From positions 1 through 64,000 of the forward strand of contig CAZYAZ010000005.1 in NCBI GenBank assembly GCA_964646205.1: a stretch of DNA of 64,000 nucleotides. Direction: 5' to 3'. Below, one piece after another: positions 52,763-60,747 of the stretch (within the stretch, counting starts at the first letter, position 1; every line of letters starts with the position of its first letter). Origin of the DNA: UBA8437 sp964646205. Its GTDB lineage: Bacteria; Planctomycetota; Planctomycetia; Planctomycetales; Planctomycetaceae. Position numbers and translations under genes: made by a program. A model generated the notes under the pieces. The model had not been told where the DNA came from, did not search any database, and saw only the letters and a program-made list of their open reading frames with translations.

Positions 52763-54361
52763 TCACCTGCTGAATCGTCGGATGACATTGGCGGTGATTG
52801 CGGCGACGGCGTCGTCAACGAGGATTGAGGCGGGCCAGGCGATGGAGCCGACCGAGAACACTTCGCCGCCGGAGGGTGTGTCGAAGTGGACGATCTCTGC
52901 TCCTCCCTCGTCAGCGTTGGTGCCTTTTGCGATCAGGTGAACGTTGGCTGGAGATTGGTCAGAGATTTTGTCGGTTTCGTGTCCCGAGGCTCCACCGGGA
53001 ACTCGTTTGTGCAGGCTGTCGGCGCCGAACGTGTCGTCCTTGGCCAGTCCGGTGCCTTCGAGTGTCCAGTGATCAGCATCGATCACCCGGTACGGGGCGG
53101 CGGTCATAATGCCGGGGAAAGAAAAGACGACACCCAGGAGGTTGGCTTCTGACTCGACTCGCTTGTCGAACCGGCTTTCGTATTCGGATCCATCGTCCTT
53201 GAGTTGTGGTTTGGTATGGCTCCAGTTGGTGTTGTGGTGAACCACGCGGTGGTCATCGAGAAATTCGATTTCACAATTGAGCCCATTGCCACCAAGGTAC
53301 ATCAACCGGCCCCCACGTTCGAAGACCCACTCCTTGACCCGGAGGTACATGTCACGAGACCAATATTCCGGGTGGGTACTGATGATGAGCACCTTGTAAT
53401 TGTCCAGGGGCACCTGGTCGAAGTGCAGATGTGTCTCGCCGTAGTAGTCGTAGTCGAATCCTTGTTGTTCCATCCATCCGAGCAACCGCCATTCGGCCGA
53501 GGCCATGTGGCAACCCTGTCGCCCACCAATCGGGTCGGTGAGGTTTTCGTCGAGATCAATGTGGTTGTAAGGGTCGGGACGATCGAGAGAGAGTGGGGCG
53601 TACTCGTCCTGGTCATAGCTGCTGTGTTCTGTCGCGGTGTACCGTTTCAGCTCGAGCCGCGAGTTGACCGTAGGGGTCGGCGGGAAGCAGTCCGCGTGAA
53701 TGTAATTGCTGCGGCCACCAAAACTGTTGTATGCGTTCCAGTTGAGATCGGAGGCCAGCACCGCGACGTCGGCGGTTGGCGTGGTGGGGGCAACAACCCA
53801 GGGAAAGGAAAAGAACGAACCGGATTTCCCGAGTGCGTGCAGGTAGTACAGGCCGCTGCGTTGTGGGGCTTCGACAAATTGTGACATCGCCTTGCTGTTG
53901 TAGCCGTGCTTGTTCCAGTGGACTCCGGTTTGCGTGTAATCTCCATCCGGAGTGATCTGCATCGTGGCGCGGGGGCCGTGTTCGTCGTATGTTCCAATGC
54001 GTCGGATGTACTCCTTGGACTGGCCGTATCGCCACAATTGAAGTTCGTATTCCTCGACGGCGTGTACCCGAAACTCGCTGAGTTGGCCGCCCTGGACGCA
54101 CCTGGGCCACATGTATCCGAGCAATTGGTCTGAGAGCAGCCGGAAGTGGTGGGGAACATCGGGGTTGGCCGTCATGGTGACGATCTTGGATCCGTAACCC
54201 TCTCGCCCGATGACAACCTCGTAGTCCCCTGGTTCAATTTCGACGTGAACGGCCCCGGAAATCGTTGAGGTGGCAGTGGTGACACTGTCGCCGCTACGAA
54301 ATTCGAACAGGACTCCGGGGAGGGCCACATAACGTTCGTTACTGACGTATCCGACAAGCAT
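52763..54361 (-). CDS. N,N-dimethylformamidase beta-subunit-like protein
   Basis: 532 residues from ATG 54361, chosen for AAGGA about 8 nt upstream; no signal peptide is evident. The N-terminus is a short carboxypeptidase-regulatory-like beta sandwich (MLVGYVSNERYVALPGVLFEFRSGD ... HVEIEPGDYEVVIGREGYGSKIV). The rest matches the C-terminal domain of the dimethylformamidase large subunit: ADVAVLASDLNWNAYNSFGGRSNYIHAD, RLLGWMEQQGFDYDYYGETHLHF, VLIISTHPEYWSRDMYLRVKEWVFERGGRLMYLGGNGLNCEIEF and AWPASILVDDAVAAITANVIRRF. Dimethylformamidase is about 760 residues and has a separate small subunit, neither of which is seen here, so amide hydrolysis is not established. It lies divergent from the efflux locus and may be unrelated to it. 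Confidence 0.8.
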   Translation of the reverse strand: MLVGYVSNERYVALPGVLFEFRSGDSVTTATSTISGAVHVEIEPGDYEVVIGREGYGSKIVTMTANPDVPHHFRLLSDQLLGYMWPRCVQGGQLSEFRVHAVEEYELQLWRYGQSKEYIRRIGTYDEHGPRATMQITPDGDYTQTGVHWNKHGYNSKAMSQFVEAPQRSGLYYLHALGKSGSFFSFPWVVAPTTPTADVAVLASDLNWNAYNSFGGRSNYIHADCFPPTPTVNSRLELKRYTATEHSSYDQDEYAPLSLDRPDPYNHIDLDENLTDPIGGRQGCHMASAEWRLLGWMEQQGFDYDYYGETHLHFDQVPLDNYKVLIISTHPEYWSRDMYLRVKEWVFERGGRLMYLGGNGLNCEIEFLDDHRVVHHNTNWSHTKPQLKDDGSEYESRFDKRVESEANLLGVVFSFPGIMTAAPYRVIDADHWTLEGTGLAKDDTFGADSLHKRVPGGASGHETDKISDQSPANVHLIAKGTNADEGGAEIVHFDTPSGGEVFSVGSIAWPASILVDDAVAAITANVIRRFSR

Positions 54362-54565
54362 CGGTTCTGGTCCTTGTTGCAATGGTGGCTGGCGTCATCA
54401 GGGGCGATCACTCGGACCATGATGTCGAGGCCTTGCGTTGCCGTCCAGCAAGAGCCAGGTCTCACAGCTCGTGTCGGCCCAGGGCGAAGTCTGAAAAGAT
54501 CCCGCCAAAGTTTGCCAGAAGCGATTTTCCGTCCTGTTCGTGGCAAATCGACCGATAACGATGAT

Positions 54566-55921
54566 ATGAGGTTGTGTGCGCTCATTTTGATGTCCTGTGT
54601 GCTGCCAGCAACGATGGAAGCTGGCGAGTCGGCAGGTTGGCGGCCGCGTGTCGCCAGGGAGCCGGTACGGCGAATGGCACGTGAGCAGGTCAAGGTCGTC
54701 CCAATTGTTGCGGTCGAACCGGCGAGACCCAGAACCCTGTCTGAGTTTCGGTCTTTGGCGGAATCGCGGCATCCTGCGCTCAGAATCAACTCGGCACGGA
54801 TCGACGAAGCTCGCGGCGATCATCGACAGGCGGGGCTGTGGCCGAATCCCGTCGTGGGGTATCGCGGTGAGGAGATGGGGAACCAGGGGACACCGGGAAT
54901 GCAGGGTGGGTTCATCCGGCAGAAAATCATTACCGGTCAAAAACTGAAGTTGGCGTCGTCGGTGGCAGCTGCGAGGGTGATGGAGCGTGAACACCTGGCG
55001 ACGATGGCCAGGGAACAAGTAGTCGGAGATGTCCGAGTTCGGTTCTACGACACGTTGATTGCCCAGCAGCGTGTCGAGTTGACGTCACAACTGTCAAAGC
55101 TCGGACTGGAACTGGCCCGTGCAACGGCCATGTTGGTGCAGGCCAAGCAGGTCTCGCGTAATGGGCTGTACCAGGCCGAGATCGCCTCTGAACAGGCTGC
55201 AGCTTTGGAGGAGAACTCGAAAAACGAATTGTCGGAAGCTCGTCGGCTGTTGGCGTTGTCGGTTGGTGTGGCCGATTTGAACGTTGGCACTCTGGAGGGC
55301 AATGTGACCTCCAATTTGACCGATATGACCTGGGAGGAGTGTCGCCGCCGGGTGCTGGCCGAGCATCCCGGTTTGGCGGCCGCACGGGCGAGGTTGACCT
55401 TGTCGGCTCGAGAAATGGCCCGACAGAAGCGGTTGGTGATTCCGGACCTGGATGTCCGGGTCGGCAGGGCACACATGTACACCAGTGACAGCGATGTCAC
55501 CAGCGTGATGGTCGGAGTGCCCCTGCCGATCTTTGATCGTAACCAGGGGGGGATTTCGCGATCCGAGGCGGGGGCGGTGCGGGCGCGTTTCGAGGTGGAA
55601 CGGATGGAGGTCGAATTGGAACAACGGGCGGCTTCGGCTTACCGGGAATATTCCAATGCCCGTCACCAGGCGCGTCGTTATTCGGACAAGATTCTTCCCC
55701 GGGCTCGGAAGTCGATCGAGTCGGTGAAAGAGGGGTACCGCGAAGGCCAGGTGAGGTACCTGGAACTGTTGCTCGCACAACAGAAGTTCGTCGAAGTGAA
55801 CCTGGTCTACCTATCGACTATCCGCAAATTGCGAGAGTCTGTGACCGTGATCGAGTCGAAGTTGTTGTCTGGTGGGTTGCATGGGCATCGGCTTGGGAAT
55901 GATGCGTCATCGCGTCGCTAA
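54566..55921 (+). CDS. TolC-family outer-membrane efflux channel
   Basis: 451 residues from ATG 54566; the frame is open upstream to 54374 but that part is antisense to the divergent gene's leader and lacks a protein-like pattern. A signal peptide (LCALILMSCVLPATMEAGES) is followed by two related halves of the outer-membrane efflux protein repeat: TLSEFRSLAESRHPALRINSARIDEARGD ... WPNPVVGYRGEE, and ECRRRVLAEHPGLAAARARLTLSAREMARQ ... PDLDVRVGRAHMYTSDSDVTSVMVGVPLPIFDRNQGG. The helical hairpins include EMEVELEQRAASAYREYSNARHQA-type and RKSIESVKEGYREGQVRYLELLLAQQKFVEV. TolC-type trimers span the outer membrane. It opens the efflux locus with adaptor, ATPase and permeases downstream. Confidence 0.92.
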   Translation: MRLCALILMSCVLPATMEAGESAGWRPRVAREPVRRMAREQVKVVPIVAVEPARPRTLSEFRSLAESRHPALRINSARIDEARGDHRQAGLWPNPVVGYRGEEMGNQGTPGMQGGFIRQKIITGQKLKLASSVAAARVMEREHLATMAREQVVGDVRVRFYDTLIAQQRVELTSQLSKLGLELARATAMLVQAKQVSRNGLYQAEIASEQAAALEENSKNELSEARRLLALSVGVADLNVGTLEGNVTSNLTDMTWEECRRRVLAEHPGLAAARARLTLSAREMARQKRLVIPDLDVRVGRAHMYTSDSDVTSVMVGVPLPIFDRNQGGISRSEAGAVRARFEVERMEVELEQRAASAYREYSNARHQARRYSDKILPRARKSIESVKEGYREGQVRYLELLLAQQKFVEVNLVYLSTIRKLRESVTVIESKLLSGGLHGHRLGNDASSRR

Positions 55922-55945
55922 TCGCATTGAGTCGGGAAGAAAATG

Positions 55946-55974
55946 TTGTCCCCTGGAGGGGGGTTGCATATAGT
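55946..55974 (+). promoter_or_regulatory. Strong candidate sigma70-type promoter with embedded dyad, before the cysteine-rich peptide and ABC genes
   Basis: TTGTCC at 55946-55951 and TATAGT at 55969-55974 (five of six consensus bases) with the ideal 17-base spacer, in the 98-bp gap between tolC and the cysteine-rich gene. The spacer contains a dyad CCCCT-GG-AGGGG at 55950-55961, overlapping the -35. A dyad in this position is typical of an operator. Predicted start near 55981, about 40 nt upstream of ATG 56020. Confidence 0.5.
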
Positions 55975-56019
55975 TTGCCCAAGCGGAGTGATTGGTTGAC
56001 CGAGGTGTAGGGCGTCGTG

Positions 56020-56469
56020 ATGTGCGTCACAGAATCCACAAGTGGACGTAAAAAACGCTGGCGGTCGGTGTCTCGAGGTTTGCTGGTGACGCTGACCCTG
56101 ATTTGCCCGCTGGTGTATTCAACTGGCGCCTGTTGCTCGACACTGGTCCCGTCTTCTTCGTCTCCAGAGGTTGGCAAGGCGGCGTGTGCCTGTTGTCAGC
56201 ATGAGGACCAGCGAAGCCGGTCGCCGCGATCGGTTCCGTCTCCTCATATGCCGGCGTGCCAGTGCGCAAGTTCGACTGCTCCTGTCATCGTGCCTGTCAT
56301 CGTGTCTGTCCCCAGGCAGGGCGGGGCGGGTTACCGTGACGTGGTTGGAGGCGAATCTCCCAGGCATCACCAGGGCTCTTCGTCGTTGTGCCCGGTTGCG
56401 GATGGCGTGTCGTCACGGGAAGTGTGGGGACGACGGCTTTGTGTCTCCCATGGTGTGCTGATCTGTTAA
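56020..56469 (+). CDS. Small cysteine-rich exported protein of the efflux locus
   Basis: 149 residues from ATG 56020; GTG 56017 precedes it directly. A basic N-terminus (KKRWRSVSRG) and hydrophobic LLVTLTLICPLVY give a signal peptide, with possible processing near residue 37. It holds twelve cysteines: C2, C29, C38, C39, C56, C58, C59, C80, C82, C124, C141 and C149, grouped as ACC, CACCQH (C56-H61) and CQC (80-82), with histidines nearby. I do not recognise a named family. Cys-rich small exported proteins are known near metal efflux systems in planctomycetes and relatives, so binding of a soft metal, or disulfide-based structure, is plausible (inference). A perfect 12-bp tandem duplication encodes the VIVPVIVS stretch. 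Codon use looks like that of real genes; no frame on the other strand is better. The gene precedes the first permease by 104 nt. Confidence 0.6.
   Translation: MCVTESTSGRKKRWRSVSRGLLVTLTLICPLVYSTGACCSTLVPSSSSPEVGKAACACCQHEDQRSRSPRSVPSPHMPACQCASSTAPVIVPVIVSVPRQGGAGYRDVVGGESPRHHQGSSSLCPVADGVSSREVWGRRLCVSHGVLIC
56281..56304 (+). repeat. Perfect 12-bp tandem duplication (2 copies)
   Basis: The 12-base unit at 56281-56292 is repeated exactly at 56293-56304 and is followed by six more bases that match all but one position of the unit's first half. It lies inside the cysteine-rich gene and keeps frame, encoding Pro-Val-Ile-Val twice. Length variation by slippage would not break the gene. Confidence 0.85.
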
Positions 56470-56573
56470 GCCAATGATTCCACCAGCGCTGGACTGGATC
56501 TGCCGCTGGTGGTGCTGAATGGCCAACGATCAATTGTTGGGCCTTCCAGGCTCGAAGTCAGGACACAGAAAAA

Positions 56574-57743
56574 GTGCTCACCTTGCGATTGCTCCCCTGG
56601 GAGTATTCCGTTCGCAACCTGTTTCGCCGTCCGTTGCGCACCGTTTTGACGCTGTTGGGTCTGACCACGGTGCTGCTGCTGGTGCTGGTGGTGATTGGTT
56701 TTATTCGTGGGCTGGAGGCGTCGCTGGCCAATAGTGGTGATCCGGATACTGCCATTGTTTTCGCGGTGAACATGAACGAGAACCTGGAATACTCGTCAAT
56801 CCCAGGAAAGACGTCGGGACTGGTGGCGGCGAGTGTTCCGGGTGTTGGCCAGAGATACGGCCGAAAGTACGTCTCGCCGGAATTGTATCTCGGTACCGAA
56901 ATCAAGGTTGGAGAGCGAGAGCAGCCATCGTTGGGATTGATTCGTGGTGTCACCGACGCCGTTTTGCAGGTGCGACGTGGCGTGCAGATTGAACGCGGGG
57001 AGTGGCCTTCGCCGGGCGAGGTTCTCATTGGGACTCTGGCCACAACGAAACTCGGCGTGGATGAGTCGGAATTGGATATTGGTGGAAAGTTGTGGTTCGA
57101 GGGGCGTTGGTGGCGTGTCTCGGGGGTTTTTTCGGCTGCGGGCGCAGCGTTCGAGTCCGAGACATGGTGTCGCCTGGATGACCTGCAGCAGGCAATGCAG
57201 CGTCAGGACCTGAGTCTCGTTGCCGTGACGTTTGGTCCTGACGGTGATTTTTCCGATCTGCAGTTGTTTTGCAGTGAACGGAAAGACTTGGAATTGCAGT
57301 CAATCCGGGAGACGGACTATTACGCCCTTCTTCAGCGAGATTACCGGCCGATTCGCGGCTTGGCGTGGTTGGTGGTGGCGTTGGTTGCGGGGGCCGGCGT
57401 GTTTGCGGGCCTGAATACAATGTACGCGTCAACGATGGGACGGGTCAGGGAATTGGCGGCATTGCAGACGATTGGATTCGGTCGGGGAGCTTTGTTGTTG
57501 GGCTTGATCCAGGAAGGAGTTCTGTTGTCTTTGTCGGCGACACTGCTGGCCGTGGCGATCGCACTGGCAGTGCTGCGGAGTGCTTCAATTCAATTCACCA
57601 TGGGGGCGTTTGACCTGGCGATCGATGGTCCGAGCATTCTTGTGGTCTGTGCGATTGGGGTGATGCTTGGTGTTTTTGGGGCGGTGCCTCCGGCAGTTCG
57701 AGCCCTGCGGATGCCGGTTGTTGAAGGGTTGAAAGCGGTGTGA
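56574..57743 (+). CDS. ABC transporter permease, FtsX/MacB type (permease 1)
   Basis: 389 residues from GTG 56574, with AGGA about 10 nt upstream. Typical FtsX/MacB layout: first membrane helix near residues 20-45 (VLTLLGLTTVLLLVLVVIGFIRGL), an extracytoplasmic MacB_PCD-like domain of about 220 residues (IPGKTSGLVAASVPGVGQR ... EVLIGTLATTKLGVDESELDIGGKLW), then three helices (LAWLVVALVAGAGVFAGLNTMY, LLGLIQEGVLLSLSATLLAVAIAL and SILVVCAIGVMLGVFGAVPPAVRAL) with the cytoplasmic coupling segment RVRELAALQTIGFGRGALLLGLIQEG. It pairs with the ATPase at 60031 and is distinct from permease 2 at 60744. It is separated from the ATPase by the lipoprotein and adaptor genes. Confidence 0.9.
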   Translation: MLTLRLLPWEYSVRNLFRRPLRTVLTLLGLTTVLLLVLVVIGFIRGLEASLANSGDPDTAIVFAVNMNENLEYSSIPGKTSGLVAASVPGVGQRYGRKYVSPELYLGTEIKVGEREQPSLGLIRGVTDAVLQVRRGVQIERGEWPSPGEVLIGTLATTKLGVDESELDIGGKLWFEGRWWRVSGVFSAAGAAFESETWCRLDDLQQAMQRQDLSLVAVTFGPDGDFSDLQLFCSERKDLELQSIRETDYYALLQRDYRPIRGLAWLVVALVAGAGVFAGLNTMYASTMGRVRELAALQTIGFGRGALLLGLIQEGVLLSLSATLLAVAIALAVLRSASIQFTMGAFDLAIDGPSILVVCAIGVMLGVFGAVPPAVRALRMPVVEGLKAV

Positions 57744-57827
57744 GTGGGCGGGTGGACAAAACCGGAAACTGGTCGAAGAACAAAACGTTTAAAAACTATT
57801 CCCCATGTTGGGAAAAAGGGAGTCGCG

Positions 57828-58349
57828 ATGACAATCAATAACCGTTTGGCTGCGGTGAGTGGCTTACTGTTGGTGACGATGTTGGTGGGGTGTGGTGGTG
57901 GCGAAGTGGAGTCACCAGAGGTGTCCATCGATGCGACCCCTTACCTTTTGAAAGCGGCACCAGCCGAAGCCCTGGAGGTTGCCGCGGTGCATCAGTCGGT
58001 CGAGGACACTCGCGAGGTCGTGGTTGTGGGGAAGATCGGTGGCAGCCTCAACCCCTGGATCGAAGGACGTTCCGCATTCAACATCGTCGACCGAAAGGTG
58101 CGGTCCTGCACAGACATACCCGGGGATGACTGTCCGACGCCGTGGGATTACTGTTGCTCGCAGTCTGACCTGATCAATTCGACAGCGCTGGTGAAGGTGG
58201 TGGGAGCGGATGGGGAATTGCTGGCTGCCGACGCGAGGAGTTTGTTTGGTGTGAAGGAATTGCAGACGGTGGTCGTGCGTGGCACCGCCACGAAGGACGA
58301 CAAGGGCAACCTGGTTGTCGTGTCCACGGGATTGTTTATCAAGAAATGA
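57828..58349 (+). CDS. Lipoprotein with conserved PTPWDYCC motif, efflux-locus partner
   Basis: 173 residues from ATG 57828, chosen for the lipoprotein signal that follows: SGLLLVTMLVGC, lipobox LVGC with Cys22. The mature part is small and beta-rich, ending in KELQTVVVRGTATKDDKGNLVVVSTGLFIK, which reads like an OB-fold strand pair. A loop carries four cysteines: C94, C102, C109 and C110 in RSCTDIPGDDCPTPWDYCC. The GDxCPTPWDYCC pattern is one I have seen in planctomycete lipoproteins of unknown function near efflux genes; that recollection is not checked. Position between permease 1 and the adaptor, and the paired cysteines, suggest a periplasmic metal-binding or redox step in efflux (inference). 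Its stop overlaps an in-frame ATG at 58346 of the adaptor frame. Confidence 0.78.
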   Translation: MTINNRLAAVSGLLLVTMLVGCGGGEVESPEVSIDATPYLLKAAPAEALEVAAVHQSVEDTREVVVVGKIGGSLNPWIEGRSAFNIVDRKVRSCTDIPGDDCPTPWDYCCSQSDLINSTALVKVVGADGELLAADARSLFGVKELQTVVVRGTATKDDKGNLVVVSTGLFIKK

Positions 58350-58387
58350 CGCTCGTCGTCTTTGCGACGAATCTCGACCAAGCTGTT

Positions 58388-60031
58388 ATGCCGGAAATCG
58401 ATCTCAAACAACTGGCCATCGATCGCGACGAAACGGCACCGGGTGCCGGGTCGGGGCGATCTCGAAGGCGGCTGCTGACCCGGTACATTCTGCCCGGTTC
58501 AATGGTGGCCGGATTCGTGTTGCTGGCCGGGTGGCTGGGCTGGGACGTGGTATTTCCTCCGCGTGAGGTCACGGTTGTTCAGTTGTTGACAACCCGGGCG
58601 GTGGCGGCTGAAGCCGGGACCCCGGTGTTCCAGGCCAGCGGATGGGTAGAACCTCGCCCCACTTCAATTCGAGTTGCAGCGTTGGCACCGGGAGTGGTCG
58701 AGAAGTTGATGGTTGTCGAGGATCAGTTGGTCGAGGTGGGACAGCCAATTGCGGCGATGATTCAAGATGATGCGACCCTGGAACTGGAGGCAGCCGAGGC
58801 GGTGTTGAGCCTGCGCCGCGCCGAAAAAATGGATGTCGAAGCGGTGTTGGCTGCCGCCGAGTTGAGGCTGTCCCGTCCGGTGCACCTGGAGGCCCCTCTG
58901 CGAGCGGCCGAGGGCGAGTTGGCTGGCGTGGTGACCCGGGTGAAGAGTCTTCCCTTCGAGACGCGGCAGGCCGAGGCCATGCTTGTAGCGGCTCGAGTCG
59001 ATCATTCGGGGAAGGTGGCTGCCAGGGGGGTGGTGGCGGAAGTGGAAATCGCCCGGGCCAAGTCGGTCCTGGAACAGTCCGCCGCGAGGGTGCAAGACTT
59101 ACAAAAGCGGGTCATCACCTTGGCACAAGAAGAACAGGCGTGGCGTCAACAGGTGGCTGCGTTGAAGATTCGGCTGGAACTGCTGGCTGATGAAACCGAA
59201 GCCAGGGACCAGGCGCGGGCCAGGTTGCGCGCCGCAAAGGCCCAGATTGCCGCGGCTGGTGTCAGAGTGTCAGAGGCTCGCCTGAAACTGGATCGGATGA
59301 CAGTCAAAGCGCCGGCGGCCGGCCGGGTTTATCAACTGGTTGCTGCGCCGGGCGCGAGAATTGGCGAGGGCATGGTTCAGATGCAGGGACACGATGGCAG
59401 TACCGTCGTGACCCTGTATCAACCCGATCAACTCCAGGTCCGAGTCGATGTTCGGTTCAGCGATTTGCCCCAGGTGGTCACCGGCCAGTTGGTGCGGATT
59501 AATAACCCCGCGTTGGCCGAGCCACTGACCGGACGCGTGTTGTTTGTCAGTTCCATAGCGGACATCCAGAAAAATACGCTGGAGGTCAAGGTTGTTATCG
59601 ACACGCCCCCTTCGCTGTTCAAGCCCGACATGCTGGTTGACGTCACATTTCTTTCGGCTGGTAAACAGCCCGGTGTGGAACGTTCGGGAGTACGACCGCG
59701 ATACTTTGTCCCGCGAGCGTTGGTTCGTTCAGACGCAGAGGGGAACTTTGTCTGGGGAGTGGATCAGGCACGGGGCCGGGTCCGCCGGATTGCGGTGACA
59801 CTGGGTGTTGGAGCCCCCGGCGGACTGGTCGAGGTGACCGGTAAGCTGGCGATGGGAGACCGCATTGTTGCTCGAGGCGGTGACGGATTGCTGGACGGCC
59901 AGAGAGTGAAAAATTCTGGAGAAGAACCCGAAGCCGCTTTTAGCGATGGCAACTCCAGGGTGCCCGGTCGTGCCCCGGGTGTTCCCGGAGACAAGGGCGC
60001 GAGGGGTGAGGGAATGGGAAAGGAACATTGA
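58388..60031 (+). CDS. HlyD/MacA-type periplasmic adaptor (membrane fusion protein)
   Basis: 547 residues from ATG 58388 (MPEIDLKQLAIDRDET); the in-frame ATG at 58346, which overlaps the lipoprotein stop as ATGA, would add 14 residues and is the alternative. A cytoplasmic basic segment leads into one membrane span (YILPGSMVAGFVLLAGWLGWDVVF, about 34-57). Then come a barrel-sandwich start (GWVEPRPTSIRVAALAPGVVEKLMVVEDQLVEVGQPIAAM), a long helical hairpin (about residues 125-320, rich in Ala, Glu, Arg and Leu), the returning half (DRMTVKAPAAGRVYQLVAAPGARI), and beta-barrel and membrane-proximal domains (PRALVRSDAEGNFVWGVDQARGRVRRIAVTLG). The adaptor links inner-membrane ABC permeases to the TolC-type channel. 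It is longer than usual (about 370-400) mainly because of the hairpin. Confidence 0.9.
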   Translation: MPEIDLKQLAIDRDETAPGAGSGRSRRRLLTRYILPGSMVAGFVLLAGWLGWDVVFPPREVTVVQLLTTRAVAAEAGTPVFQASGWVEPRPTSIRVAALAPGVVEKLMVVEDQLVEVGQPIAAMIQDDATLELEAAEAVLSLRRAEKMDVEAVLAAAELRLSRPVHLEAPLRAAEGELAGVVTRVKSLPFETRQAEAMLVAARVDHSGKVAARGVVAEVEIARAKSVLEQSAARVQDLQKRVITLAQEEQAWRQQVAALKIRLELLADETEARDQARARLRAAKAQIAAAGVRVSEARLKLDRMTVKAPAAGRVYQLVAAPGARIGEGMVQMQGHDGSTVVTLYQPDQLQVRVDVRFSDLPQVVTGQLVRINNPALAEPLTGRVLFVSSIADIQKNTLEVKVVIDTPPSLFKPDMLVDVTFLSAGKQPGVERSGVRPRYFVPRALVRSDAEGNFVWGVDQARGRVRRIAVTLGVGAPGGLVEVTGKLAMGDRIVARGGDGLLDGQRVKNSGEEPEAAFSDGNSRVPGRAPGVPGDKGARGEGMGKEH

Positions 60032-60747
60032 TGGCACTGGTCGAAATCCGTGACCTTGTGCGGCGATATCATAAGGGGGGGGAGACGATTACACCGCTGG
60101 ATGGGGTGTCACTGGATATTCATTCCGGCGATTTCTCGTCTTTGATGGGGGCCAGCGGCAGTGGCAAGTCGACGCTCTTGAACCTCTTGGCGGGGATCGA
60201 CTCGCCCGACGAGGGTTCAATACGCGTGGGTGGTGTCGAAATCACATCGTTGTCTCGTGGGCAACTGTCGCGGTGGCGTGCCAAACACGTCGGGTACATT
60301 TTCCAGGACCACAATCTGGTGCCGGTGCTGACTGCGTGGGAGAATGTCGAATTGCCCCTGTTGCTGTTGAAGATGTCACGGGCAGAACGGCAGAGGCGCG
60401 TCGATGTGGCCTTGCAGGCTGTCGACCTCACCGATCGGGCCGACCATTACCCCAGGCAACTCTCGGGTGGACAAGAACAGCGAGTGGGGATCGCCCGCGC
60501 AATCGTGGCACATCCGACACTGGTGGTGGCTGACGAGCCGACAGGTGATCTGGACGGAGAAACAACGACTCAAATCCTGGGCCTGCTGGGCCGCCTCAAT
60601 CGCGAACTGGATATCACCTTGTTGATGGTCACGCACGACAAGCAGGCCGCGGACATTGCCGGTCGACAGTTGGTTCTGGTGGACGGCAGGCTGTTTGAGT
60701 CAGGCCGTGAGACAGCCGCAATCGGTGCTGCGCGAGGTGACGAGTGA
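60031..60747 (+). CDS. ABC transporter ATP-binding protein, MacB/LolD type
   Basis: 238 residues from ATG 60031, overlapping the adaptor stop by one base. All ATPase motifs are intact: Walker A GASGSGKST (40-48), Q-loop FQDHN (91-95), signature LSGGQ (144-148), Walker B VVADEP (165-170, catalytic E169), D-loop GDLDG and switch His in VTHD (H202). The length and the short sequence are typical of the LolD/MacB branch, where the ATPase drives a mechanical pull by FtsX-type permeases rather than transmembrane transport. It serves the two different permeases encoded at 56574 and 60744, so the membrane part could be a heterodimer (inference). It overlaps permease 2 by 4 nt (GTGA). Confidence 0.96.
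   Translation: MALVEIRDLVRRYHKGGETITPLDGVSLDIHSGDFSSLMGASGSGKSTLLNLLAGIDSPDEGSIRVGGVEITSLSRGQLSRWRAKHVGYIFQDHNLVPVLTAWENVELPLLLLKMSRAERQRRVDVALQAVDLTDRADHYPRQLSGGQEQRVGIARAIVAHPTLVVADEPTGDLDGETTTQILGLLGRLNRELDITLLMVTHDKQAADIAGRQLVLVDGRLFESGRETAAIGAARGDE

Noticed and set aside
52727..52763. Possible terminator hairpin between the convergent propeller D and dimethylformamidase-like genes
   Set aside because: The short complementary runs have poor pairing and no T-tract, so a terminator cannot be supported; other convergent gaps are too short or equally unconvincing.
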